NCBI GenBank assembly: GCA_023139225.1
Contig: JAGLNZ010000339.1
Coordinates: 1-5,619 of the forward strand
DNA length: 5,619 bases
Origin: Desulfobacula sp.
Lineage (GTDB): Bacteria; Desulfobacterota; Desulfobacteria; Desulfobacterales; Desulfobacteraceae
Direction of reading: 5' to 3'
In this document: piece by piece, positions 1 through 5,619 of the stretch
How positions within the stretch are numbered: the stretch's first letter is position 1
Layout of the letters: each line of letters begins with the position of its first letter
The notes under the pieces: model-generated
Told to the model about the DNA's origin: nothing
Databases searched by the model: none
The model's input: only the letters and a program-made list of their open reading frames with translations
Position numbers and translations under genes: made by a program

Positions 1-363
1 AATATTTTTCAATATCTTTTTATGCAAAAGCATCTGTCAGCAGGGATATGGTTTATCGGGGCAGTTTTAACGGCGGAATTTGTATTTCGCACCCGTTTGT
101 GGTGCCGCTGGATTTGTCCGCAATCCGTGCTTCTGGCTGTTGTCGGGCAGCTCAACCCCTTTCGGCTTAAAGTCATTTTTGAAAAAAAAAGATGTATTGG
201 AAGCAAGGCACCATATCCATGCCAAAAAGCCTGTTCCATTGATCTGGACCCAAGGCGTTTAAATGGCAGGGGAAAAGCACAATGTACCAATTGCGGCGAT
301 TGTGTGGATGCCTGCAGGGAAAAAGGCAGAGCGCTTGGTTTCAAGTTTTCGCTCCGGCAATAG
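1..363 (+). CDS. NapH/CcoG-type membrane 4Fe-4S ferredoxin, C-terminal part (5' end outside window)
   Basis: The frame is open from base 1 and ends at TAG 361-363, so 120 codons are visible; the ATG at 22 is internal, and the family's N-terminal membrane helices lie upstream of the window. One hydrophobic segment (about bases 34-90) is followed by a Cys-X3-Cys-Pro motif (Cys codons at 103 and 115), the juxtamembrane signature of NapH and CcoG/FixG/RdxA polyferredoxins. The soluble tail holds a canonical CX2CX2CX3C cluster motif (Cys codons at 283, 292, 301, 313) and an incomplete-looking upstream set (193, 220, 232; CX8CX3C followed by Ser instead of Pro). Family members sit in the cytoplasmic membrane and pass electrons from the quinol pool (NapH) or help assemble metal centres of cbb3 oxidase (CcoG). 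Which role applies cannot be decided from the tail. The family call is firm; a specific gene name is not. Confidence 0.82.
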   Translation, partial: NIFQYLFMQKHLSAGIWFIGAVLTAEFVFRTRLWCRWICPQSVLLAVVGQLNPFRLKVIFEKKRCIGSKAPYPCQKACSIDLDPRRLNGRGKAQCTNCGDCVDACREKGRALGFKFSLRQ

Positions 364-482
364 TTATTGACAGAATAGAACACAAAATATTTCTCTTCTC
401 TTGCCTTACAGCATATTTTATATTATTTTTTTACAACTATTAATAATACAGATAGATTAAAAGTGTTGACCTTTTATTTATT

Positions 483-512
483 CACCGGTGTTTGTAAGAG
501 TCGTTGTACAAC
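483..512. promoter_or_regulatory. Two short perfect palindromes, possible operator
   Basis: CACCGGTG (483-490) and GTTGTACAAC (503-512) are both perfect palindromes. They lie 12 bases apart and end 34 bases before the start codon of the large gene. Such spacing could suit a dimeric regulator or a structured 5' leader. Neither matches an operator that I recognise, and palindromes of 8 and 10 bases can arise by chance. Confidence 0.2.
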
Positions 513-535
513 TTGTGTCTTTCAGCGGTTAGATT

Positions 536-540
536 GGAGA
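536..540 (+). promoter_or_regulatory. Ribosome binding site of the large gene
   Basis: GGAGA lies six bases before ATG 547, which is good Shine-Dalgarno spacing. The codon directly before this ATG is an in-frame TAA (544-546), so no start further upstream is possible and 547 is fixed as the earliest start. Confidence 0.8.
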
Positions 541-546
541 TCATAA

Positions 547-624
547 ATGAATATTCAAAAAATCTCTGTTTTTTATCTTCTTTTTTTTCTAATAGCTGCT
601 TTTTCACCGGGATCTGTTTTTGCT
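547..624 (+). other. Sec signal peptide of the large protein
   Basis: The first 26 residues have a short basic start (Lys5), a strongly hydrophobic core (VFYLLFFLIAAF) and a Ser-Val-Phe-Ala end with small residues at -3 and -1 suited to signal peptidase I. The next residues (LDDEERD) are acidic and hydrophilic. There is no lipobox cysteine, so a lipoprotein is unlikely, and no twin-arginine motif. Eight T in a row (581-588) encode part of the core. Confidence 0.85.
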
Positions 625-3600
625 CTTGATGATGAAGAAAGAGATTCCCAAAGGCGTGAACAGCACTTTATCCACTTTCGTTACGGCCCCAAAGTTGCGC
701 ATACCTCTACAAAGGGCGGAAACTATACATCGCATGCCAAGCCCCACACCCCTACAGAGCTACAGATAAAAAACGGGCAGTCAAATATAAAAAATACTCT
801 CACGTCTATGGAAGGAAAATCCCTTACTGTTGCTGACACGCTCAAGGTATATGCCGCTGCCGGAGAGGGAGGATTTCATGCGGTTCACGGCAGCATAGGA
901 GAAGGCGACATCAGTTCAGATGTCAGTCGGGAACTGGGTCTTGGACGTAAAAAATTCCATGATGAGGTTCTTATAGACCTTGCAATAGAGATAAAAGCAA
1001 AAACAAATGGTCTTGGCATAAACGACTTCGGCTCCGGTGCTGACCCGGCTAAAATTAATGCAAAAGGTGATATCGACTTTACTCTTTATGCCAAAAATAC
1101 CGGAGTCGAAGCCCAGTGGCTGGTAGATCAGTACAACAAGATATTCAGAAAACTGGCAAAATCACGTTACGGCGTCGATCTGACGCCTGGACAGATGGAT
1201 ATAGTTGCCCATAGATATGATGCCACGATACCGGACTGGCGTGCCAGAGAGAGTGTCGCTGATTTTGAAGTAAAACTGCGTACCGGCTCGAAACTATTAA
1301 GGGCCAACCCCGAAGCATATTTTCTTGAAGGTGCTTATCTTCAGCAGATCATGGGCCGCAGCACAAAACACGGTAAAAAAACATTCACATGGCTGACGCC
1401 TGACAAATCAGCTAAAAACGGCATCAAAATAATCAATATAAATGCGGTGCAGGTTCCACAATTCTTTTACGCTCCAAAGGCACGAAAGGCACTTGGTCTT
1501 GGCGGTGCCGTCGGGAACTACCATTTTCATCATGCCCACTCAAGTGATTTTACAGCCAAAACAAAGTATATTTTGCGAAGCCTTGACAATGGTCCTGGAC
1601 TTTTGATGACGGGCAAACGCGGAGATTATCAGGATATAGGAAACAATACAGATATCACTCAAGGAAAAGAGGATTACTACGGCAAACAGGAACGCCGCCA
1701 AATCATAGACGACCTTTATAACGCTCCCCAGATGAAATATTCAAAGCCTCTCAGGGATGAGATATTCGAAGTGTATGAAAGCTGCCGCAAAGTACGTATA
1801 GCCAAAGACAAAGGAATAAAACTGACTGAGGCCGATATATATGCAGGTCTTGCAGAGCACCACAAAAAGATCTCCCTTATGGAGATAGACAATGCCACTG
1901 CCATGAAACTTGCCAAAAAAACATTTAGAAGTACAAGCGAGCTTATCCTCACATCCAATGTGATCCGTACTACAAAAACACGTATGAGGGACTGGCTGAG
2001 ACCTCATACTTTGAAAGAGCGGGTCAGCTATGAAGACGAAAATGGTAATATAATCTCGGTTAGAGCAAATAAGGCAGATCTTAAAAAACTTCAGTTTGCA
2101 GCTTTTCGGGAAATACATGACGCTATTCAGATCCTCCAGCAGGATAAAAAACATCATGTTATAGAGCTGCTGAAAAAGCAAAACCCCATCTTAAAAAAAG
2201 ACATTGAGATCATAGAGAACATCATAAAGAAAAAGCGTGAAATGATGCTTGCGCCCCCAAAAGATGATCCCGAAGCAGCCATGAGCTACCGCCAAAAAGC
2301 CGCCCAGGCAGTCATCGACAGCTGGGATCAAATGGGAAAACATGCACAGGACTCCTCTTTATGGCAGAGCTCTGTGAAAAATGCAAAAAATGCCTGGGCT
2401 ACAGGGCAGGCTCTTGAAAGCTATATCTATTCAAATCTCACCAGCGCAATCGTCTTTGGTTCCGGGAAAAAATACGGCCCTGTTCTTGAACAGATGAGGC
2501 AGGCTACGGAAGAGACGAACAAAAGAATTATGAACCCGGTATGGATGACACGTATCTCCAGGGCCAACTCAGTGGTCCATATCCTGACACTCTATGTAAA
2601 CGAGGGTTCATTCAATGAAACAGTAATAAAAGAAGCCATTATCGAAGGATTGAGCCACTTTCCTTTGATAGGCATGCCTATAGATATATACAGAGGTACG
2701 GTTTCAGGGCTTCTTAACTATAAGGGCGGTGCAACAGGACTTGTCAAAGTAGCTGCCGGATCAGGACTGGGTCAGATCGTTATGTCACAGTTTATCCCGG
2801 GATACGGACCTGTGATACTGGTTTTAAATACTGCCAAAGGTGTTGTCAACCTGGGGGGAACCGTTCTTTTTACACCGCTTAAAAACCAACGCATTAAACT
2901 TGCTTACCAGGGATACCTTGATCCTGTTGATATCGAGCCGGGCAGCTCTCTTTATAAATACTTTCTAGAGTGGACCGGAATGTCAGGAGTAAGAAATGCC
3001 GCTGCGTGGTGGATGGACAGTACAGGGCGCAAAGACCGAATTTACTCTCCGCGTCCCTCGGTTCTTCACATGATAGATCCCGGGATGAAAATGAGCACCC
3101 GGCAGAGGCGCGAAGCAGTACTGACACATTTTCAGCCTAAAATCCTGGCTCTTTTCCAACAGCACTATGGCGGAGGAGCTACTGTTAAAGATCAAACCCA
3201 CCTCTACTCAGCTTATGAGAGCGATTTTCTGCCCAAAATCATGTATAAACATGTTCATGAATGGTGGGAGGGAAAAGGTGTTTTTTCGGCATATGATTCT
3301 CTTGCGGTAAAAAGAATGATGGATGAGTACTACAGCAAGGAAATGAAATCAAAACTGACCCATATGCTCATATCAGACTATATTGCCGGAAAAGGCGAAC
3401 TGATAAATAAAGAAAATGAGTTGTATCAGTCACTAAAAAATCTTTATGCGGCAGCCGCCGGATATTCAAAAGCCTTTATGAGGATCTATATAAAGTACAA
3501 CCCTTCCATAAGTTCTGCACACAAAAATGCAGCCATGCAGATACTGGGACTTGAACAACAGGCAGCAGAGCATATCACTCCCCGGATAAAAATCATTTCT

Positions 3601-5619
3601 TCCCCAAAAATCATCATGGGTAAAGATAAAGAGGGAAACAGGACAGCGGTGATCGAAAGGATAAACATTCGTGCAAAAGTTCTGGCTTCGGATACAAAAG
3701 AGCATCCCGCACCATTCAGTATCAAATTTAAGATCAAATCGGCAGGTCATGCCAAAGGTCTAAAAGAAAAAGAAAAATTTTCTTTTAAAATAAAGCCCGA
3801 TAAAGTGCCTGAAAGCCTGACGCTTACCGCAATAGCATATGATGCGAATAATAAACCGTTCCATGAGCATGATGTAACCATCCCGATAATCCAGAAACAG
3901 ACGACTACAGCCTATGATGGCGGCGAGAGTATGGAAGAAGTTTTTGACCGTTTGGAAGAACTTGCGCAAAAAGCCGAAGAAATGGCGGATATAACCGTTG
4001 AAAACTCAAGCAGGGCCGAAGATAAACTTCAAAAGGCATCTTTGGCATTAAACACTTTAAATACAACAAAAGACAGAGTAAAACACAACCTGCCAATAGC
4101 TGACCGCCATATACAGGAGATATCAACCCTTACAAGATCAGGTGACAAAAAAGTATCTTCTGCAAATAAAAGCGCCCGAAATCTTAATCAATCAGTCCTG
4201 CAGGCCCGGGAGTTGAGCCAAGAGATCTGTCAAAGCCTTCAAGAAATAGAGGAAGAGCCTTCAAGAAGGGCAGCTATTCTAAACAGCAATAATTCAAAAC
4301 GCAGCACACTGCACTCCATGCTCTCAACAGGCCGCAAAGATCAAAAAAGCTATATCTCTTCAATAAAAAATATAAGAACTGCTATTAAAAATATCAAAAA
4401 AAGACATTCTGATATTAATAAAATAATAGACCCTGAAAAAGATCGCCTTGATGAAGGAAAGGTGCTGGATAATCTTATCGAAGCAGACATTGCAGGTATG
4501 GCTGCCGAAGACAGTCTTAGCACCATTGAAGATATAATTATTGATGCAAAGATAGAGCATTCAAAAGGAAAGGAGCTTATACAAAGCGAGGCTTACGAAT
4601 CCGATAGGCAAAAGTTGCAACAGCGGTTGGATAAACTTATGGACCGCATCAAAAAAGCCAATGAAAAAGCTGAAAATATTGTTGTCCCATTCCGCGGCAA
4701 GGTTGAAAAACTTAACCGGCAAATTCAATCCATGGGACAGCAGATAGAATCTGTAAATAAAAAAATAGATAATATTTTAAAAAAGACCCGAAATATCATA
4801 ACAAGCCAAAAAAAGTTGATAAAAAAATCAGATACTCTGCAAAACAATCAAAAAAATGTTGATGATGATCTGACAAAACTGGAAACTGCCGCACTTGATG
4901 CGGATGTATGCTCGGAATCCGCCCAAAGCATGGCTCAAGAGCAAGGCAACAGCGAATGCGATGAGATTACAATGGCCCTTAATGAAGCCTTTAAAAAAAG
5001 AGATACCCGTACTTATAAGTCTTTGCTGAGCAGGTATAAAAACTGCAAGCAATATGAACGCGCCCAGGGTATCTATCACAACATGATCCAGACAAACCAA
5101 AAGTGCAACGAGATTACAGCACAGCTCAATGAGGCGAAAAAAAAGGGGGACTCACAAACCTATGGATATCTATTGAACCAGTACAGGGAGTGTGACCACT
5201 ATGCTGACGCACAGTCGGCATACAACAATATGATCCGGACGAATGAGCGTTGCAACGATATAGCAAGACAGCTGGATCAGGCACAAAGACGCGGCGACAT
5301 ACGAACCTTTAGATCCCTTCTGGACAGGTTCAAAGGCTGCAACCATTATAACGCTGCCTTCTCGCATTATAACACCATGGTCCAAAACGCCAATAACCAG
5401 CGCTGCAATACACTTCTAAACCAATTAAATGATGCACAGAAAAGAAGAGATGTCCGGGCTTATAACTCACTTTTGAGCCAGGCAAAAGGCTGCTCTTTTT
5501 ATCATCAGGCCCTCGGCATATACAATGGCATGAAAAACCAGCAGAATTTACAGGCATTCAATAATTTCCTTGGCGGCATGATGCAGATAATGAATCAACC
5601 GGCAGGTGGCCGGAATCCC
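547..5619 (+). CDS. Giant exported multidomain protein with nucleotidyltransferase-like N-terminal region, coiled coil and Cys-paired helical repeats (3' end outside window)
   Basis: The frame is open for 1691 codons to the window edge without a stop. The start is fixed by the in-frame TAA at 544-546 and the GGAGA at 536-540. I do not recognise the whole protein. Visible regions are: signal peptide 1-26; nucleotidyltransferase-like motifs about 130-420; helical middle about 420-1005 with a Gly-rich hydrophobic stretch 729-778 and Trp pairs near 820 and 907; probable beta domain 1010-1118; helical/coiled-coil region 1129-1454 broken only by Pro 1183, 1238, 1296 and 1381; four Cys-X28-Cys repeats 1471 to about 1668; then a Met/Gln/Gly/Pro-rich stretch at the edge. 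The signal peptide and clustered cysteines point to the periplasm, cell surface or secretion. Lys-rich composition and frequent ATA codons run through the whole gene, and no frameshift is seen. Function is unknown: an exported effector or toxin, or a surface scaffold, are the main options. Confidence 0.9.
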   Translation, partial: MNIQKISVFYLLFFLIAAFSPGSVFALDDEERDSQRREQHFIHFRYGPKVAHTSTKGGNYTSHAKPHTPTELQIKNGQSNIKNTLTSMEGKSLTVADTLKVYAAAGEGGFHAVHGSIGEGDISSDVSRELGLGRKKFHDEVLIDLAIEIKAKTNGLGINDFGSGADPAKINAKGDIDFTLYAKNTGVEAQWLVDQYNKIFRKLAKSRYGVDLTPGQMDIVAHRYDATIPDWRARESVADFEVKLRTGSKLLRANPEAYFLEGAYLQQIMGRSTKHGKKTFTWLTPDKSAKNGIKIININAVQVPQFFYAPKARKALGLGGAVGNYHFHHAHSSDFTAKTKYILRSLDNGPGLLMTGKRGDYQDIGNNTDITQGKEDYYGKQERRQIIDDLYNAPQMKYSKPLRDEIFEVYESCRKVRIAKDKGIKLTEADIYAGLAEHHKKISLMEIDNATAMKLAKKTFRSTSELILTSNVIRTTKTRMRDWLRPHTLKERVSYEDENGNIISVRANKADLKKLQFAAFREIHDAIQILQQDKKHHVIELLKKQNPILKKDIEIIENIIKKKREMMLAPPKDDPEAAMSYRQKAAQAVIDSWDQMGKHAQDSSLWQSSVKNAKNAWATGQALESYIYSNLTSAIVFGSGKKYGPVLEQMRQATEETNKRIMNPVWMTRISRANSVVHILTLYVNEGSFNETVIKEAIIEGLSHFPLIGMPIDIYRGTVSGLLNYKGGATGLVKVAAGSGLGQIVMSQFIPGYGPVILVLNTAKGVVNLGGTVLFTPLKNQRIKLAYQGYLDPVDIEPGSSLYKYFLEWTGMSGVRNAAAWWMDSTGRKDRIYSPRPSVLHMIDPGMKMSTRQRREAVLTHFQPKILALFQQHYGGGATVKDQTHLYSAYESDFLPKIMYKHVHEWWEGKGVFSAYDSLAVKRMMDEYYSKEMKSKLTHMLISDYIAGKGELINKENELYQSLKNLYAAAAGYSKAFMRIYIKYNPSISSAHKNAAMQILGLEQQAAEHITPRIKIISSPKIIMGKDKEGNRTAVIERINIRAKVLASDTKEHPAPFSIKFKIKSAGHAKGLKEKEKFSFKIKPDKVPESLTLTAIAYDANNKPFHEHDVTIPIIQKQTTTAYDGGESMEEVFDRLEELAQKAEEMADITVENSSRAEDKLQKASLALNTLNTTKDRVKHNLPIADRHIQEISTLTRSGDKKVSSANKSARNLNQSVLQARELSQEICQSLQEIEEEPSRRAAILNSNNSKRSTLHSMLSTGRKDQKSYISSIKNIRTAIKNIKKRHSDINKIIDPEKDRLDEGKVLDNLIEADIAGMAAEDSLSTIEDIIIDAKIEHSKGKELIQSEAYESDRQKLQQRLDKLMDRIKKANEKAENIVVPFRGKVEKLNRQIQSMGQQIESVNKKIDNILKKTRNIITSQKKLIKKSDTLQNNQKNVDDDLTKLETAALDADVCSESAQSMAQEQGNSECDEITMALNEAFKKRDTRTYKSLLSRYKNCKQYERAQGIYHNMIQTNQKCNEITAQLNEAKKKGDSQTYGYLLNQYRECDHYADAQSAYNNMIRTNERCNDIARQLDQAQRRGDIRTFRSLLDRFKGCNHYNAAFSHYNTMVQNANNQRCNTLLNQLNDAQKRRDVRAYNSLLSQAKGCSFYHQALGIYNGMKNQQNLQAFNNFLGGMMQIMNQPAGGRNP
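940..1800 (+). other. Nucleotidyltransferase-like region of the large protein
   Basis: Residues 161-178 read Phe-Gly-Ser, eleven residues, Asp-Ile-Asp-Phe. This fits the polymerase-beta/minimal nucleotidyltransferase signature hG[GS]-X9-13-DhDh, with Asp175 and Asp177 as candidate metal ligands. A predicted helix precedes it (about 139-155) and another follows (about 190-212), as in that fold. An acidic strand (Asp239, Glu241 in ADFEVKL) could supply the third carboxylate. Next comes KLLRANPE (249-256), which resembles the helix after the core in some stand-alone nucleotidyltransferases, and then a Lys/Arg-rich helix near 345-352. Family enzymes transfer a nucleotide from NTP to a protein, RNA or small molecule. 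The match rests on motif order only. An export signal is unexpected for an NTP-using enzyme, so it may act in a target cell or be a dead fold. Confidence 0.42.
1522..1539 (+). other. Histidine cluster HFHHAH
   Basis: Residues 326-331 of the large protein contain four histidines in six positions, just after a Gly-rich loop. Dense His clusters often bind Zn, Cu or Ni. No other conserved ligand set is visible around it, so metal binding is inference only. It lies between the nucleotidyltransferase-like core motifs and the helical middle. Confidence 0.3.
2731..2880 (+). other. Glycine-rich hydrophobic segment of the large protein
   Basis: Residues 729-778 are dominated by Gly, Ala, Val, Leu and Ile, with only two lysines and no acidic residues. 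The most hydrophobic cores are GSGLGQIVMSQF and YGPVILVLN. This could be one or two membrane-inserting helices, a hairpin like those of pore-forming or translocating proteins, or a buried core hairpin of a soluble domain. It is less hydrophobic than a typical transmembrane helix, so membrane insertion is uncertain. Confidence 0.4.
3574..3900 (+). other. Probable beta-sandwich (Ig-like) domain of the large protein
   Basis: Residues 1010-1118 switch from helical to alternating strand patterns: RIKIISSPKIIM, ERINIRAKVLAS, FSIKFKIKS, FSFKIKP and LTLTAIAYD. Short charged turns separate them and the region ends at VTIPIIQK. About seven strands in 110 residues, together with a DANNKPF turn before the last strand, resemble bacterial Ig-like or fibronectin-like surface domains. 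A Thr/Gly linker then leads into the coiled coil. The fold is inferred from the hydrophobic pattern, not from a family signature. Confidence 0.45.
3931..4908 (+). other. Long helical / coiled-coil region of the large protein
   Basis: Residues 1129-1454 are rich in Lys, Glu, Asp, Gln, Asn, Ile and Leu, with heptad-like spacing of hydrophobic residues and very few aromatics. Only four prolines occur, at 1183, 1238, 1296 and 1381. They split the region into predicted helices of about 54, 54, 57, 84 and 73 residues. This fits either an extended stalk or an antiparallel helical bundle linking the beta domain to the C-terminal repeats. One cysteine (1228) lies in the second helix. Confidence 0.65.
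4957..5550 (+). repeat. Four tandem Cys-X28-Cys helical repeats encoded in the large gene
   Basis: The units begin at 4957, 5104, 5251 and 5404, so the periods are 147, 147 and 153 bases (49, 49 and 51 residues). Each starts with Cys, often Cys-Asn, has Leu at 8, Asn/Asp at 9, Ala at 11, Asp at 16, Tyr/Phe at 20, Leu-Leu/Leu at 23-24, Cys at 30, Tyr at 33, Ala at 36, Tyr at 40 and Met at 43. The pattern suggests three helices per unit, with a turn at Asp16. The two cysteines would lie together at the open end of the first hairpin, ready to form a disulfide. The period is longer than TPR (34) or Sel1 (about 36) repeats. The DNA copies have diverged, so the array is old and not a recent expansion. 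Confidence 0.85.

Larger units (their letters stand above)
364..546 (+). other. AT-rich intergenic gap upstream of the large gene
   Basis: This 183-base gap has no credible reading frame. It is AT-rich up to about 480 and then contains two perfect short palindromes (483-490 and 503-512) before the ribosome binding site. Promoter candidates are weak: TTGACC at 466-471 has no good -10 at 16-18 bases, and TTACAA at 431-436 with TAGATT at 453-458 (16-base spacer) matches the consensus only partly. A 7-bp AT-only inverted repeat (384-390 / 413-419) followed by seven T at 426-432 could act as a feeble terminator for the upstream gene, but its stem has no GC pair. The gap most likely holds the large gene's promoter. 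Confidence 0.5.

Noticed and set aside
182..190. Run of nine A in the iron-sulfur gene as a programmed frameshift site
   Set aside because: The zero frame continues through it into the expected cluster motifs and a normal stop, so no shift is needed.
80..262. 60-codon plus-strand frame in another phase within the iron-sulfur gene
   Set aside because: It overlaps the motif-bearing frame, shows no domain of its own and starts without a ribosome binding site.
9..383. 124-codon open frame on the minus strand over the iron-sulfur gene
   Set aside because: The plus strand here encodes a clear family motif (CX2CX2CX3C and Cys-X3-Cys-Pro), so the minus frame is a shadow.
384..432. Inverted repeat AAAATAT / ATATTTT followed by seven T, as an intrinsic terminator
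   Set aside because: The stem is only 7 bp, contains no GC pair and has a 22-base loop, so it is too weak to call.
466..498. TTGACC as the -35 box of a sigma-70 promoter
   Set aside because: No reasonable -10 hexamer is found at 16-18 bases; the best TGTAAG is 21 bases away.
1741..2181. 146-codon open frame on the minus strand
   Set aside because: It lies wholly inside the large plus-strand gene, has no ribosome binding site that I can support, and its product is Cys/Phe-rich in a way typical of the antisense of charged coding sequence. The same applies to the other minus-strand frames between 1716 and 5557.
4957..5550. The 147-base period as a CRISPR-like or DNA-level tandem repeat
   Set aside because: Similarity is at protein level only, the unit is a multiple of three within an open frame, and there are no unique spacers.

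Overview
The window carries two same-strand genes, and both run off an edge. Bases 1-363 are the 3' end of a membrane-anchored iron-sulfur protein of the NapH / CcoG (FixG, RdxA) type. After a 183-base AT-rich gap, a single very large reading frame opens at 547 and stays open to the last base (5619), giving at least 1691 codons with no stop. No tRNA, rRNA, CRISPR array, insertion sequence or phage gene was seen. Apart from these two frames, I found nothing on either strand that I would call a gene.

The large gene encodes an exported protein that I cannot assign to a named family. In order it shows: a Sec signal peptide (residues 1-26); an N-terminal region (about 130-420) whose motif order matches the nucleotidyltransferase (polymerase-beta-like) fold; a long, mostly helical middle (about 420-1005) containing a glycine-rich hydrophobic stretch (729-778); a probable beta-sandwich domain (about 1010-1118); a 326-residue, nearly proline-free helical/coiled-coil region (1129-1454); and four tandem 49-51-residue helical repeats (1471 to about 1668), each with a Cys-X28-Cys pair. 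Nine of the eleven cysteines lie in the last 240 visible residues. This suggests disulfide-stapled helical hairpins in an oxidising compartment. The C-terminus is outside the window.

The organism is probably a Gram-negative bacterium of moderate to low GC with respiratory electron transport. The NapH/CcoG-type protein, frequent ATA isoleucine codons and lysine-rich proteins would fit Campylobacterota or Desulfobacterota, but this is a guess from style and not from a marker gene. Nothing in the sequence ties the two genes to one function. The 183-base gap, and a ribosome binding site placed just before the large gene, suggest that the large gene is its own transcription unit or the first gene of one.

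The most notable points are the nucleotidyltransferase-like signature in a protein with an export signal and the unfamiliar Cys-paired helical repeat array. Either may mark an undescribed class of large surface or effector protein.
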